Positions 18,440 to 28,122 are shown, counted from the first letter of the stretch. The stretch: DNA of 64,000 nt from Streptomyces sp. Isolate_45 (GCF_024721315.2 NZ_JANFAK020000030.1:1-64000), one strand, 5' to 3'. Numbers and translations are program-made. The notes: generated by a model not told the origin, from the letters alone.

Positions 18440-18458
18440 ACTGGTCTGGACCAGAGTA
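18440..18458 (-). promoter_or_regulatory. DasR/GntR-type operator overlapping a -10 box
   Basis: actggtctggaccaga at 18440-18455 contains the perfect palindrome ctggtc-tg-gaccag and differs from the dre consensus ACTGGTCTAGACCACT at two or three positions. On minus, TACTCT (18453-18458) is a -10 hexamer overlapping the palindrome, so a bound repressor would block the MFS promoter. Confidence 0.7.
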
Positions 18459-18508
18459 GGCGGGGCGGGCGGGACGCGGCAGGTGGTTTTCCCGAGGAGG
18501 CGAGCCGC

Positions 18509-19264
18509 TCAGCGGACGGGGTGGCCCGCCTCGCGCAGCGACGACTTGACCTCGGAGATCCGCAGGTCGCCGAAGTGGAACACCGAGGCGGCGAGCACCG
18601 CGTCGGCTCCGGCCGCGATGGCCGGCGGGAAGTGCGCGAGGGTGCCGGCGCCTCCGGAGGCGATCACCGGGACGGTGACGTGCTTGCGGACGGCGGCGAT
18701 CATCTCGGTGTCGTAGCCGTCCTTGGTGCCGTCGGCGTCCATCGAGTTGAGCAGGATCTCCCCGGCGCCGAGTTCGGCGGCGCGGTGGGCCCATTCGACG
18801 GCGTCGATGCCGGTGCCCTTGCGGCCGCCGTGGGTGGTGACCTCGAAGGAGCCGGTGGCGGTGCGGCGCGCGTCGACCGACAGGACCAGGACCTGACGGC
18901 CGAAGCGTTCGGCGATCTCCTGGATGAGCTCGGGGCGGGCGATGGCGGCGGTGTTGACGCCGACCTTGTCCGCTCCGGCCCGCAGCAGCTTGTCCACGTC
19001 GTCGGCGGTACGGACGCCGCCGCCGACGGTCAGCGGGATGAAGACCTGCTCGGCGGTGCGGCGCACCACGTCGTAGGTCGTCTCGCGGTTGCCGGAGGAG
19101 GCGGTGATGTCGAGGAAGGTCAGCTCGTCGGCGCCTTCGGCGTCGTACAGCTTGGCCATCTCGACGGGGTCGCCCGCGTCGCGCAGGTTCTGGAAGTTGA
19201 CGCCCTTGACGACGCGGCCGTTGTCGACGTCGAGGCAGGGGATCACGCGTACGGCGAGGCTCAT
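18509..19264 (-). CDS. hisF: Imidazole glycerol phosphate synthase, cyclase subunit
   Basis: 251 aa TIM barrel. With HisH it closes the imidazole ring and releases AICAR. The catalytic aspartates are in VIPCLDV (near residue 12) and [14 protein letters not shown] (about residue 130); the phosphate loops VGGGVRT and ASGGAGT are present. ATG 19264 overlaps the RidA stop (ATGA). It is the last gene of the his operon. Confidence 0.97.
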   Translation of the reverse strand: MSLAVRVIPCLDVDNGRVVKGVNFQNLRDAGDPVEMAKLYDAEGADELTFLDITASSGNRETTYDVVRRTAEQVFIPLTVGGGVRTADDVDKLLRAGADKVGVNTAAIARPELIQEIAERFGRQVLVLSVDARRTATGSFEVTTHGGRKGTGIDAVEWAHRAAELGAGEILLNSMDADGTKDGYDTEMIAAVRKHVTVPVIASGGAGTLAHFPPAIAAGADAVLAASVFHFGDLRISEVKSSLREAGHPVR

Positions 19265-19641
19265 GCGGACGGCTCCCGGTACGCCTCTACCTCCACCTCG
19301 ACGACCATCGACGGGTCGACGAAGCCGGAGACGATGAGCATCGTCGCGGCGGGGCGGACCGTGTCGAAGAGCGTCTTGTGGGCGCGGCCCACCTCGTCCA
19401 CGTCACGGGCGTGGGTGAGGTACAGGCGGGTGCGGACCACGTCCTCGGGGCCGAGTCCGGCCTGGGCGAGGGCCTTGAAGGCGACGCCGAAGGCGGCGAT
19501 GGCCTGGTCGTACGGGCCGCCCGCGTCGGCCGCGGTGCAGCCGGAGACGAGCACGAGCCCGTTCGGGAGCTGGACGGCGCGCGAGTACGCGATGACGTCC
19601 TCGTACGGGCCGCCGGAGGAGATACGACGTACGGAACTCAT
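19261..19641 (-). CDS. RidA family protein within the his operon
   Basis: 126 aa of the RidA/YjgF/UK114 family, trimeric proteins that hydrolyse reactive enamines and imines. [28 protein letters not shown] and a C-terminal [14 protein letters not shown] are the family landmarks. The conserved arginine that binds the substrate carboxylate in active RidA is in [11 protein letters not shown]. It overlaps hisA and hisF by 4 nt on each side, so it is made with them; a direct role in the histidine pathway has not been shown. Confidence 0.88.
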   Translation of the reverse strand: MSSVRRISSGGPYEDVIAYSRAVQLPNGLVLVSGCTAADAGGPYDQAIAAFGVAFKALAQAGLGPEDVVRTRLYLTHARDVDEVGRAHKTLFDTVRPAATMLIVSGFVDPSMVVEVEVEAYREPSA

Positions 19642-20378
19642 GCGGGGCCCGCCTTCGTGACGTTCAGGGCTTCTTCCAGGGTGAAGGCCTTGGCGTACAG
19701 GGCCTTGCCGACGATCGCGCCCTCGACGCCGAGCGGCACGAGCTCGGACAGCGCGCGCAGGTCGTCGAGGGAGGAGATGCCGCCGGAGGCCACGACGGGC
19801 CGGTCGGTGGCGGCGCAGACGTTGCGCAGCAGCTCCAGGTTGGGGCCGGTGAGGGTGCCGTCCTTGCCGATGTCGGTGACGACGTAGCGGGCGCAGCCCT
19901 CGGAGTCCAGGCGGGCGAGGGTCTCGTAGAGGTCGCCGCCCTCGCTGGTCCAGCCGCGGCCCTTGAGGGTGGTGCCGCGGACGTCGAGGCCGACGGCGAT
20001 GCGGTCGCCGTGGTCGGCGATGGCCTTGGCGGCCCACTCGGGGGTCTCCAGGGCCGCGGTGCCGAGGTTGACGCGGGTGCAGCCGGTGGCCAGGGCCGCT
20101 GCGAGCGAGGCGTCGTCGCGGATGCCGCCGGACAGCTCGACCTTGATGTCCATGGCGCCGGTGATCTCGGCGACGAGGGCGCGGTTGTCACCGGTGCCGA
20201 ACGCGGCGTCCAGGTCGACGAGGTGGAGCCATTCGGCGCCGGAGCGCTGCCATGCGAGGGCGGCCTCCAGCGGGGAGCCGTAGGAGGTCTCGCTGCCGGA
20301 GACGCCGTGGACGAGGCGTACGGCCTGGCCGTCGCGGACGTCGACCGCGGGGAGGAGTTCGAGGGTGGGTGCGGTCAT
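19638..20378 (-). CDS. priA: Phosphoribosyl isomerase A (HisA/TrpF dual function)
   Basis: 246 aa TIM barrel. [18 protein letters not shown] carries the first catalytic Asp, [13 protein letters not shown] the second. In Streptomyces this enzyme isomerises both ProFAR (histidine) and PRA (tryptophan). No separate trpF is present in the trp genes here, which agrees with a dual role. The start is ATG 20378, overlapping the hisH stop by one base; GTG 20381 is the alternative. Confidence 0.94.
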   Translation of the reverse strand: MTAPTLELLPAVDVRDGQAVRLVHGVSGSETSYGSPLEAALAWQRSGAEWLHLVDLDAAFGTGDNRALVAEITGAMDIKVELSGGIRDDASLAAALATGCTRVNLGTAALETPEWAAKAIADHGDRIAVGLDVRGTTLKGRGWTSEGGDLYETLARLDSEGCARYVVTDIGKDGTLTGPNLELLRNVCAATDRPVVASGGISSLDDLRALSELVPLGVEGAIVGKALYAKAFTLEEALNVTKAGPA

Positions 20379-21019
20379 CACAGGGTCTCGATCCAGTTGG
20401 TGAGGAGCTGGGCACCGGTGTCGCCGGACTTCTCGGGGTGGAACTGGGTGGCCCACAGGGCCCCGTTCTCCACGGCCGCGACGAAGCGTTCGCCGTGGGT
20501 GGCCCAGGTGACCTTGGGGGCGCGGATCAGCGGGTTGGTGACTTCCAGGCTCCAGTCGTGCGCGGCGTAGGAGTGCACGAAGTAGAAGCGGGCGTCGGCG
20601 TCGAGTCCCGCGAAGGCCTGGCTGTCGGCGGGGGCGTCGACGGTGTTCCAGCCCATGTGGGGGACGACGGGGGCCTTGAGCGGGCCGACCGTGCCGGGCC
20701 ACTCGTCGAGGCCCTCGGTCTCCACGCCGTGCTCGATGCCGCGCTCGAAGAGGATCTGCATGCCGACGCAGATGCCCATGACGGGGCGGCCGCCGGAGAG
20801 CCGGCGGCCGATGATCCAGTCGCCGCGGGCGTCCTTGAGTCCCTGCATGCAGGCGGAGAAGGCGCCGACGCCGGGCACGAGGAGGCCGTCGGCGTCCATC
20901 GCCTCGTCGTAGTCGCGGGTGATCTCGACGTCCGCGCCGACGCGCGCGAGGGCGCGTTCCGCGGAACGGACGTTGCCGAAGCCGTAGTCGAAGACGACGA
21001 CCTTCTTGGTGGGGGTCAC
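20378..21019 (-). CDS. hisH: Imidazole glycerol phosphate synthase, glutaminase subunit
   Basis: 213 aa class I glutamine amidotransferase; it supplies ammonia to HisF. The triad is visible: Cys in [12 protein letters not shown], His and Glu in [11 protein letters not shown] 21019 is preferred because GGGAG lies 8 nt upstream and the protein starts close to [16 protein letters not shown] 21028, overlapping the upstream gene by 4 nt, would add three residues. Confidence 0.96.
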   Translation of the reverse strand: MTPTKKVVVFDYGFGNVRSAERALARVGADVEITRDYDEAMDADGLLVPGVGAFSACMQGLKDARGDWIIGRRLSGGRPVMGICVGMQILFERGIEHGVETEGLDEWPGTVGPLKAPVVPHMGWNTVDAPADSQAFAGLDADARFYFVHSYAAHDWSLEVTNPLIRAPKVTWATHGERFVAAVENGALWATQFHPEKSGDTGAQLLTNWIETL

Positions 21020-21024
21020 CGGGC

Positions 21025-21192
21025 TCACTCCCAAATTCCCTGGATCCGCAGGACTCCGGCGGCCAGGCACATCACGGAGCCGATGGTGAGCAGGATGATG
21101 AGCGACAGCGGCATCTTCTGCTTCTGGAAGGAGTAGACGCCGCCGGCCAGGAAGAGGCCGACGACGATCAGGATGGTGTTGAGGCCGTTCAC
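21025..21192 (-). CDS. Small two-helix membrane protein in the his operon
   Basis: 55 aa from GTG 21192, starting 2 nt after the hisB stop and ending at the hisH start region. Two hydrophobic helices, [17 protein letters not shown] and [20 protein letters not shown], flank a short basic KQK loop. A conserved hypothetical occupies the same position, as I recall, in other Streptomyces his operons. Function is unknown; the tight packing means it is translated with hisB and hisH. Confidence 0.8.
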   Translation of the reverse strand: MNGLNTILIVVGLFLAGGVYSFQKQKMPLSLIILLTIGSVMCLAAGVLRIQGIWE

Positions 21193-21194
21193 GG

Positions 21195-21788
21195 CTAGAG
21201 GGCGCCCTTCGTGGAGGGCAGGATGCCGGCGGCGCGCGGGTCGAACTCGGCGGCGTAGCGCAGGGCCCGGGCGAGGGCCTTGAACTGGCACTCCACGATG
21301 TGGTGGGCGTTGCGGCCGTACGGGACGTGGATGTGCAGGGCGATCTGGGCCTGCGCGACGAAGGACTCGAAGATGTGCCGGGTCATCGTCGTGTCGTACG
21401 TGCCGATCATCGGCGCCATGTTCTCGGGCTCGGTGTGCACGAGGTACGGGCGGCCGGACAGGTCGACGGTCACCTGGGCGAGGGACTCGTCCAGCGGGAC
21501 CGTGCAGTTGCCGAAGCGGTAGATGCCGACCTTGTCGCCGAGGGCCTGCTTGAAGGCGGCGCCCAGCGCGAGGGCGCTGTCCTCGATGGTGTGGTGGCTG
21601 TCGATGTGCAGGTCGCCCTCGGTCTTGACGGTGAGGTCGAAGAGGCCGTGGCGGCCGAGCTGGTCGAGCATGTGGTCGTAGAAGCCCACGCCGGTCGACA
21701 CGTCGACCTTGCCCGTGCCGTCGAGGTTTATCTCGACGAGGACCGAGGTCTCCTTCGTGGTCCGTTCGACCCGTCCGATGCGGCTCAT
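21195..21788 (-). CDS. hisB: Imidazoleglycerol-phosphate dehydratase
   Basis: 197 aa, monofunctional (no HisN phosphatase domain). Manganese-binding motifs are [38 protein letters not shown] and GRNAHHIVE. Converts IGP to imidazole acetol phosphate, the substrate of HisC encoded just upstream. ATG 21788 overlaps the hisC stop by 4 nt. Confidence 0.97.
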   Translation of the reverse strand: MSRIGRVERTTKETSVLVEINLDGTGKVDVSTGVGFYDHMLDQLGRHGLFDLTVKTEGDLHIDSHHTIEDSALALGAAFKQALGDKVGIYRFGNCTVPLDESLAQVTVDLSGRPYLVHTEPENMAPMIGTYDTTMTRHIFESFVAQAQIALHIHVPYGRNAHHIVECQFKALARALRYAAEFDPRAAGILPSTKGAL

Positions 21789-22900
21789 GCCTGCTGCTCC
21801 TTCTTCAGTGCGCGAACCGCTTCCAGGAACGCGTCGTTCTCTGCCGGGGTGCCGGCGGTGACCCGCAGCCATCCCGGTACGCCGTTGTCCCGGACCAGGA
21901 CGCCCTGGTCGAGGATCTTCTGCCAGGCGGTGTGGGAATCCTCGAACCGCCCGAACTGGACGAAGTTCGCGTCGGAGTCGGTGACCTCGTGGCCGAGGGC
22001 CCGCAGCTCGTCGACGAGGCGGTCCCGTTCGGCCTTGAGCTGCTCGACGTAGCCGAGCAGGGTGTCGGTGTGCTCCAGGGCGGCCAGCGCGGTCGCCTGG
22101 GTGACGGCCGACAGGTGGTACGGCAGGCGCACCAGTTGGACGGCGTCCACCACGGCGGGGTGCGCGGCCAGGTAGCCCAGGCGCAGGCCCGCGGCGCCGA
22201 AGGCCTTGGACATGGTCCGGGAGACCACCAGGTTGGGGCGGCCCTCGATGAGGGGCAGCAGCGAGTCCCGGTGGCTGAACTCCACGTACGCCTCGTCGAC
22301 GACGACGAGGGACGGCTTGGCCGCCTGGGCGGCCTCGTAGAGCGCGAGGACGGTCTCCGCGGCGACGGCGGTGCCCGTGGGGTTGTTGGGCGAGGTGATG
22401 AAGACGACGTCGGGGGCGTTCTCGGCGATCGCCGATTCCGCCGCCGTGACGTCGATGGTGAAGTCCTCGCGGCGCGGGCCGGAGATCCACTGCGTGCCGG
22501 TGCCGCGGGCGATCAGCGCGTGCATCGAGTACGAGGGCTCGAAGCCGATCGCGGTGCGGCCGGGCCCGCCGAAGGTCTGCAGCAGCTGCTGGAGGACCTC
22601 GTTGGAGCCGTTGGCGGCCCAGACGTTCTCCCGCGCCACGGGGTGCTTGCCGGTACGGGTGAGGTAGGCGGCGAGTTCGGTGCGCAGCTCGACGGCGTCC
22701 CGGTCCGGGTAGCGGTTGAGGGTGCGGGCGGCGTCGGCCACCCGTTCGGCGATCCGGGCGACGAGTTCGGCGGGGAGCTCGTACGGGTTCTCGTTGGTGT
22801 TCAGCTGGACGGGCACGTCGAGCTGCGGGGCGCCGTACGGGGTCTTGCCGCGGAGTTCGTCCCGGATGGGGAGGTCGTCGATTCCGATGTCCGCGGTCAC
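21785..22900 (-). CDS. hisC: Histidinol-phosphate aminotransferase
   Basis: 371 aa fold-type I PLP enzyme. [44 protein letters not shown] and the PLP lysine in [17 protein letters not shown] are present, as is the C-terminal arginine region [19 protein letters not shown] 22900 overlaps the hisD stop by 4 nt (GTGA), fixing the start although the frame is open upstream. Confidence 0.97.
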   Translation of the reverse strand: MTADIGIDDLPIRDELRGKTPYGAPQLDVPVQLNTNENPYELPAELVARIAERVADAARTLNRYPDRDAVELRTELAAYLTRTGKHPVARENVWAANGSNEVLQQLLQTFGGPGRTAIGFEPSYSMHALIARGTGTQWISGPRREDFTIDVTAAESAIAENAPDVVFITSPNNPTGTAVAAETVLALYEAAQAAKPSLVVVDEAYVEFSHRDSLLPLIEGRPNLVVSRTMSKAFGAAGLRLGYLAAHPAVVDAVQLVRLPYHLSAVTQATALAALEHTDTLLGYVEQLKAERDRLVDELRALGHEVTDSDANFVQFGRFEDSHTAWQKILDQGVLVRDNGVPGWLRVTAGTPAENDAFLEAVRALKKEQQA

Positions 22901-24228
22901 TGCTGGGGAACCTTCCATCCGAAGCGGGCCTTCAGAGCGGCCCCGTGCGCGGGCAGGTCCTCGGCCTCGGCGAGCGTCACCACGTGGTGGGCGACCTCGG
23001 CGAGGGCGTCGCGCGTGTAGTCGACGATGTGGATGCCGCGCAGGAAGGACTGCACGGACAGGCCGGAGGAGTGGCAGGCGCAGCCGCCGGTGGGCAGCAC
23101 GTGGTTGGAGCCCGCGCAGTAGTCGCCCAGGGAGACCGGGGACCACGGGCCGACGAAGATCGCGCCGGCGTTGCGCACCCGGGCGGCCCGGGCGGCGGCG
23201 TCGGCGGTCTGGATCTCCAGGTGCTCGGCGCCGTACGCGTCGACGACCTTGAGGCCGTCCTCCAGGCTGTCGACGAGGACGATCGCGGACTGCCTGCCCG
23301 CGAGGGCCGGCTTGATCCGGTCCTCGACGTGCTTTGTGGCCGCGACCTGCGGTTCCAGTTCCTTCTCGACGGCGTCCGCGAGCTCGGCGGAGTCCGTGAC
23401 GAGGACGGCCGCGGCGAGCGGGTCGTGCTCGGCCTGGCTGATCAGATCGGCCGCGACGTGGACCGGGTCGGCCGTGGCGTCCGCGAGGACGGCGATCTCG
23501 GTGGGGCCGGCCTCGGTGTCGATGCCGATCTTCCCGGTGAAGTACCGCTTGGCGGCGGCGACCCAGATGTTGCCGGGGCCGGTCACCATGTTGGCCGGCG
23601 GGCAGCCGTCCGGTCCGGTGGTTCCGTACGCGAACATCGCGACGGCCTGGGCACCTCCGACCGCGTACACCTCGTCCACGCCGAGCAGCGCGCACGCCGC
23701 GAGGATGGTGGGGTGCGGCAGCCCGTCGAACTCGCGCTGCGGCGGGGAGGCCAGCGCGATCGACTCGACGCCCGCCTCCTGGGCCGGGACGACGTTCATC
23801 ACGACGGAGGACGGGTAGACGGAGCGGCCGCCCGGGGCGTACAGCCCCACGCGCTCGACCGGAACCCACTTCTCGGTCACGGTGCCGCCGGGGACCACCT
23901 GGGTGGTGTGCTCGGTGCGGCGCTGGTTGCGGTGCACGATCCGGGCGCGCCGGATCGACTCCTCCAGGGCGGCGCGGACGGCCGGATCCAGCTGCTCCAG
24001 GGCGGCCGTGATGGCCTCCGCGGGCACCCGGACCTGCGAGAGTTCGACGCCGTCGAACTTCTGCGCGAACTCGATCAGCGCCGCCGTGCCACGATGATGG
24101 ACGTCTTCGCAGATGGGCCGCACCTTTTCCAGGGCGGCTTCGACGTCGAACTCGGCACGGGGCAGCAGATCGCGCAGGGCGCCACCCTCGGGGAGGGTGT
24201 CACCGCGCAGGTCGATACGAGAGATCAC
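22897..24228 (-). CDS. hisD: Histidinol dehydrogenase
   Basis: 443 aa, zinc enzyme oxidising histidinol to histidine in two NAD-dependent steps; last reaction but first gene of the operon. [58 protein letters not shown] (Gln/His zinc ligands) and EHLEIQT are intact. The GTG at 24228 has only a weak ribosome binding site. The 123-bp spacer to the divergent gene at 24352 must contain the his operon promoter. Confidence 0.97.
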   Translation of the reverse strand: MISRIDLRGDTLPEGGALRDLLPRAEFDVEAALEKVRPICEDVHHRGTAALIEFAQKFDGVELSQVRVPAEAITAALEQLDPAVRAALEESIRRARIVHRNQRRTEHTTQVVPGGTVTEKWVPVERVGLYAPGGRSVYPSSVVMNVVPAQEAGVESIALASPPQREFDGLPHPTILAACALLGVDEVYAVGGAQAVAMFAYGTTGPDGCPPANMVTGPGNIWVAAAKRYFTGKIGIDTEAGPTEIAVLADATADPVHVAADLISQAEHDPLAAAVLVTDSAELADAVEKELEPQVAATKHVEDRIKPALAGRQSAIVLVDSLEDGLKVVDAYGAEHLEIQTADAAARAARVRNAGAIFVGPWSPVSLGDYCAGSNHVLPTGGCACHSSGLSVQSFLRGIHIVDYTRDALAEVAHHVVTLAEAEDLPAHGAALKARFGWKVPQQ

Positions 24229-24351
24229 GTCCCAATTCTCTCAGACCGTCTCCCGCGACCGTTCGCCCGTATCACTGGCTGATACGCGCCCCGGATGTCA
24301 CAGGCGCCGCATAGCGTGGGCGTACGCGCACGTGACAGGCGGGGGGCTGCC

Positions 24352-25941
24352 ATGACCGAAGTGATGACGGACGCACCGCCGGGGGACCTGACCGAGGCCG
24401 AGCGGGACATGTGGGAGACCTTCCGCGGCGGCACGGTCTGTGACCTCCGGCCGCCCGCGGAGGGGCCGGAAGCGCCGCACGACGGGTCGCCGTGGGGACC
24501 CGAGCGGTCGGTGCGGGCCGAGGTGGTGGCCCTGCTGCTGCTGGCCGGTCCCGCTCCGGTGCCGGGCCGGGTGGGTTGCCTGAAGCTGCGCGGGGCGCGG
24601 ATCACCGGGCGGCTGGACCTGTCGGGCGGCACGGTCGCCCCGTACGTCGAGATCCGCTCGTGCCGCTTCGACGACGACGTCCGGCTGTCCGAAACGCGCT
24701 GCGGCACGCTGCGGCTCCACAACTGCGCGATACCCCGGCTGGAGGCGGCCCGGCTGCACACGGAGGGGGACCTTCACCTGGTGGCCTCGCGGGTGGCGCG
24801 CGGCATCCGGCTGACCGACGCGCAGATCGGGACGGACCTGCTGGTCGGCCGGGCCGTCGTGCGCGCCGACCACCGGGGCCTGGCGATCTCGGCCGACGGG
24901 ATCTCGGTGGCGCAGGACCTGCACGCCGACATGGTGGAGACGCACGGCGAGGTCAGTCTGCGCGGGGCGAAGGTCGGCGCCTCCATGAGCATGCGCGGCG
25001 CGCGGCTGACCGCCGTGGGCGGGCAGCGGGCCCTGAACGCGCCGACCCTGACCGTCGAGCGGACGCTCTACCTGACCTCCATCGCCCTGACCACCGCGAA
25101 CGGCGGTCCGGCCTTCGGCAACGACTGGAGCCGGACGCCCACGAACGGCGGCCCGGGGCGGGCCTTCGAGTGCCGGGGGCCGCTGCGGCTGGACGACGGG
25201 CGCTTCGGTGACTCCGTCGACTTCTACGGGGCCCGCTTCGAGCTCGCGCCGGACCAGGAGGTCTCGCTGCGGCGGATCCAGACCCCGGAGTTCCGTTTCG
25301 TCGGGGAGGCGCCGGAACGGGGCCGGGTCGTGGTCTCCGGCTCGAAGGTCGACAAGCTGGTCGACCGGCACACGAGCTGGCCGGGACCGGGCCGGTTGTC
25401 CATGGAGGGGTTCGTCTACGAGAAGGTCGCGCCCCGCGGCGACTTCACCCTCGCCCGGCGCCTCGCCTGGGTGGAAGCGGCGACTCCGGAGTACTCCCCC
25501 GAGCCGTACGAGCGGCTCGCGACCGTGCTGCGGGACGGCGGGGAGGACGCGGAGGCCCGCGAGGTGCTGCTCGCCAAGCAGCGCCGGCGGCGGGCCACCC
25601 TGCCGCCCGCGGCCCGGGCATGGGGCCTGCTCCAGGACTGGACGGTGGTCTACGGCTACCGGCCGGGCCGGGCCGCGCTGTGGATGGCGCTCCTGTGGGC
25701 GGCGGGGGCCCTGCTCTTCCTCGGACACCGTCCGGAGCCGGTCAAGGCGGACGAGCACCCGCACTGGAACGCCGCCCTGTACGCCCTGGACCTCCTGCTG
25801 CCGGTGATCAACCTCGGCCAGGAGGGCCACTGGAAGATGGCGGGCGGCTGGCAGTGGGGTTCGGCGGCCCTGGTCCTCCTGGGCTGGATCCTGGCCACGA
25901 CGGTGGCGGCGGGCGCGTCACGGCTGCTGAGGCGGGGGTGA
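24352..25941 (+). CDS. Membrane-anchored beta-helix-like repeat protein, function unknown
   Basis: 529 aa from ATG 24352, preceded by GGGGGG. Residues 75-300 are about ten short imperfect repeats of the form LxLxGAxVxGxLxL (LKLRGARITGRLDLSG, EVSLRGAKVGASMSMRGARL), the pattern of a right-handed beta-helix of the pentapeptide-repeat kind. A helical linker with EREVLLAKQ-like sequence (EAREVLLAKQRRRRA) follows, then two membrane helices near the C-terminus. Related proteins are often labelled 'membrane-associated oxidoreductase', but I see no cofactor motif to justify that. It is divergent from hisD. Confidence 0.7.
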   Translation: MTEVMTDAPPGDLTEAERDMWETFRGGTVCDLRPPAEGPEAPHDGSPWGPERSVRAEVVALLLLAGPAPVPGRVGCLKLRGARITGRLDLSGGTVAPYVEIRSCRFDDDVRLSETRCGTLRLHNCAIPRLEAARLHTEGDLHLVASRVARGIRLTDAQIGTDLLVGRAVVRADHRGLAISADGISVAQDLHADMVETHGEVSLRGAKVGASMSMRGARLTAVGGQRALNAPTLTVERTLYLTSIALTTANGGPAFGNDWSRTPTNGGPGRAFECRGPLRLDDGRFGDSVDFYGARFELAPDQEVSLRRIQTPEFRFVGEAPERGRVVVSGSKVDKLVDRHTSWPGPGRLSMEGFVYEKVAPRGDFTLARRLAWVEAATPEYSPEPYERLATVLRDGGEDAEAREVLLAKQRRRRATLPPAARAWGLLQDWTVVYGYRPGRAALWMALLWAAGALLFLGHRPEPVKADEHPHWNAALYALDLLLPVINLGQEGHWKMAGGWQWGSAALVLLGWILATTVAAGASRLLRRG

Positions 25942-25962
25942 CGGCTCCGGCCGTCCGGCCAC

Positions 25963-25968
25963 TACCCT
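25963..25968 (+). promoter_or_regulatory. -10 element of a leaderless promoter
   Basis: TACCCT, then 7 nt, then GTG 25976; fits the TANNNT-N7-start leaderless pattern. The region is only 34 bp after the preceding gene. Confidence 0.6.
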
Positions 25969-25975
25969 GTGCCTC

Positions 25976-26716
25976 GTGACCACCGTTCGCCTGCCCCTCT
26001 TCCCGCTGAACTCGGTACTGTTCCCGGGCCTCGTGCTGCCGCTGAACATCTTCGAGGAGCGCTATCGCGCCATGATGCGCGAACTGCTGAAGTCGGGCGA
26101 GGACGAGCCGCGCCGCTTCGCGGTCGTCGCGATCCGCGACGGCCGGGAGGTGGCCCCGACCGCCCCCGGCCTGCCCGACCAGACGGCCGTGCCCGAACGG
26201 GGCCCGGCGGCGGGCTTCGGCGCGGACCCGATCCAGGCCTTCCACCGGGTCGGCTGCGTCGCCGACGCGGCGACGATCCGGGAGCGCGAGGACGGCAGCT
26301 TCGAGGTCCTCGCCACCGGCACGACCCGGGTCCGGCTGCTCTCCGTCGACGCGTCGGGGCCCTTCCTCGTCGCGGAGCTGGAGGAGCTCGCGGAGGACGC
26401 GGGTGACGGTGCGGGCGCCCTGTCCGAGGGGGTGCTGCGGGCGTTCCGGAGCTACCAGAAGCGGTTGGCCGGGGCCCGGGAACGGTCGCTGACCTCCGCG
26501 CCCGACCTGCCGGACGAGCCGTCGGTGGTGTCGTACCTGGTGGCGGCCGCCGCCGTACTGGACATCCCCTCGAAGCAGCGCCTGCTCCAGGCCCCGGACA
26601 CCGCGACCCGGCTCGCCGAGGAGCTGAAACTGCTGCGCTCGGAGACCGCCGTGATCCGGCACCTCCCGTCGCTCCCGGCGGTGGAACTCACCCGCACCCC
26701 GACGAGCCCGAACTGA
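25976..26716 (+). CDS. Lon N-terminal (substrate-binding) domain protein
   Basis: 246 aa consisting only of the Lon N-terminal domain; there is no AAA+ ATPase or Ser-Lys protease domain. RLPLFPLNSVLFPGLVLPLN and IFEERYRAM open the domain, then a beta-rich core (VGCVADAATIREREDGSF, VLATGTTRVRLL) and a C-terminal helical bundle (LDIPSKQRLLQAPDTATR). Such stand-alone domains probably bind unfolded or specific proteins; partner unknown. The stop codon lies in a 17-bp tandem duplication shared with the ybaK start. Confidence 0.9.
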   Translation: MTTVRLPLFPLNSVLFPGLVLPLNIFEERYRAMMRELLKSGEDEPRRFAVVAIRDGREVAPTAPGLPDQTAVPERGPAAGFGADPIQAFHRVGCVADAATIREREDGSFEVLATGTTRVRLLSVDASGPFLVAELEELAEDAGDGAGALSEGVLRAFRSYQKRLAGARERSLTSAPDLPDEPSVVSYLVAAAAVLDIPSKQRLLQAPDTATRLAEELKLLRSETAVIRHLPSLPAVELTRTPTSPN

Positions 26717-26737
26717 TGGCGAGCCCGAACTGATGGC
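26704..26737 (+). repeat. 17-bp tandem duplication across a stop/start junction
   Basis: gagcccgaactgatggc occurs at 26704-26720 and again at 26721-26737. The first copy supplies the TGA of the Lon-domain gene and an ATG opening a 5-codon frame (MASPN) whose own TGA overlaps the real ybaK ATG in the second copy. Confidence 0.9.
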
Positions 26738-27230
26738 GAAGAAGAAGCCGGCCGGTCCGGCGGGCACCCCGGCGATCGTCGCCCTCACAGCGGCGGGCGT
26801 GGAGTTCACCACCCACGCCTACGAGCACGACCCGGCCCACCCCTCGTACGGCGAGGAGGCCGCCGAAGCCCTCGGCGTCCCCGCCGAACGGGTCTTCAAG
26901 ACCCTCGTCGCGGACGTGGACGGGGTCCTCACCGTGGCGGTGGTGCCCGTCTCGGGTTCCCTGGACCTGAAGGCGCTCGCCTCGGCGTCGGGCGGCAAGC
27001 GCGCCGCGATGGCGGATCCGGCGCTCGCGGAGCGCACCACGGGCTACGTCCGGGGCGGGATCTCCCCGCTGGGGCAGCGCAAGCGGCTGCGCACGGTCGT
27101 GGACGCCTCGGCGACCGCCCACCCGACGGTCTGCGTCTCGGCCGGCCGCCGGGGCCTGGAGGTCGAACTGACCCCGACGGACCTGACGGCGCTCACGGGC
27201 GCGGTGGTGGCCCCGATCGCCCGGACCTAG
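26733..27230 (+). CDS. ybaK: Cys-tRNA(Pro)/Cys-tRNA(Cys) deacylase YbaK
   Basis: 165 aa. YbaK removes cysteine from mischarged tRNA(Pro). Family motifs: FTTHAYEHDP, RVFKTLVADVDG with the essential lysine, ASGGKRAAMADP and GYVRGGISPLGQRKRLRTV with the GGxSPxG substrate loop. Start ATG 26733 follows the minicistron described for the duplication, with no independent strong ribosome binding site, so it is probably translated by re-initiation. Its 3' neighbour is convergent. Confidence 0.95.
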   Translation: MAKKKPAGPAGTPAIVALTAAGVEFTTHAYEHDPAHPSYGEEAAEALGVPAERVFKTLVADVDGVLTVAVVPVSGSLDLKALASASGGKRAAMADPALAERTTGYVRGGISPLGQRKRLRTVVDASATAHPTVCVSAGRRGLEVELTPTDLTALTGAVVAPIART

Positions 27231-27326
27231 GGGCTTGCGTCGGACTCCCGCCGTCGCCCGGAGGGCGGCCTCACGGCGTCCGGAAGTTCGACGACAGGGT
27301 CTGGGTCCGGGCGACGACCGCCGGCG

Positions 27327-28094
27327 TCAGTCGCGCGGGGCGTCCTTCGTCAGGTCGACGTGGACGTGCGGCGGCGGGTAGGTCTCCCACTCCTCCGCCG
27401 GGAGGGGCTCCCGCGGGGACCCCAGGGCGGTCAGGCCCAGGTGCAGGGCGACGGCCGTCATGGGCCACACCAGCAGCACCCCGTGGGCCAGCAGTTGGAG
27501 CGGGGCGTCGAACGGCACGCCCTTGCCCGCCGCGGCGGCCGCCGCCGGCAGGTTCGCGCTCGGTCCGAGGAGCAGCCCCAGCCGCCATCCCGCCAGTGAG
27601 GCGAAGCAGGCTCCGAGCGTCAGCCCGATCACCAGGGGGACTCCCCCGCGCCGGCGCCACAGGAAGACGGCGACGGCGCTGAGCACGCCGAAGCCGAGGG
27701 CCAGCAGGAAGAACGTGCCGTCGGCGCCGATCCGCGCCTCGCTCTCGGTGTCGCGCAGGAAGACCGCCTCGCCGTTGGAGACGTACTGCGCGCGGGGCGC
27801 CAGCCACGCCCACAGCAGCCCGAGGAGAACTCCGGTCACGCCGACCACCAGGGTGACGGCGGCGCCGTCACGGATGTCCGCGGCGGTGATGCCGTCGGCC
27901 GTCCCTCCGGGCCCGTCCGGCTCCGACACCGGCCCCGGTTCCGACTTCTCCGGGTGGGCCCGCTCCGGGTTCGGCTGTTCGGGGTGCTGCCCGGTGTGGT
28001 TCTGCCCGGGCCGGTCCGCGCGCTCCGCCGCGGGCGGGGGGTGCGGCGGGTCGTGCGGGGACGGCGGCGGGGTCACGGCTTCGGTCACCCCCAC
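27327..28094 (-). CDS. Membrane protein, DUF2567-like
   Basis: 255 aa from GTG 28094 (GTG 28088 also possible). Residues 1-70 are a Pro/Glu/His-rich cytoplasmic tail; four membrane helices follow, with an extracytoplasmic loop AEFLRDTESEARIGADG-like (GEAVFLRDTESEARIGADG) between helices 1 and 2 that resembles the actinobacterial DUF2567 family. A cytoplasmic C-terminus ends VHVDLTKDAPRD. No catalytic motif seen. It lies 28 bp after the ABC transporter genes' start-proximal partner ends upstream on minus, so it may be the last gene of that transcript. Confidence 0.6.
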   Translation of the reverse strand: MGVTEAVTPPPSPHDPPHPPPAAERADRPGQNHTGQHPEQPNPERAHPEKSEPGPVSEPDGPGGTADGITAADIRDGAAVTLVVGVTGVLLGLLWAWLAPRAQYVSNGEAVFLRDTESEARIGADGTFFLLALGFGVLSAVAVFLWRRRGGVPLVIGLTLGACFASLAGWRLGLLLGPSANLPAAAAAAGKGVPFDAPLQLLAHGVLLVWPMTAVALHLGLTALGSPREPLPAEEWETYPPPHVHVDLTKDAPRD

Positions 28095-28122
28095 ATCGTG
28101 CCAGGTACGACCGGCACCGGCT

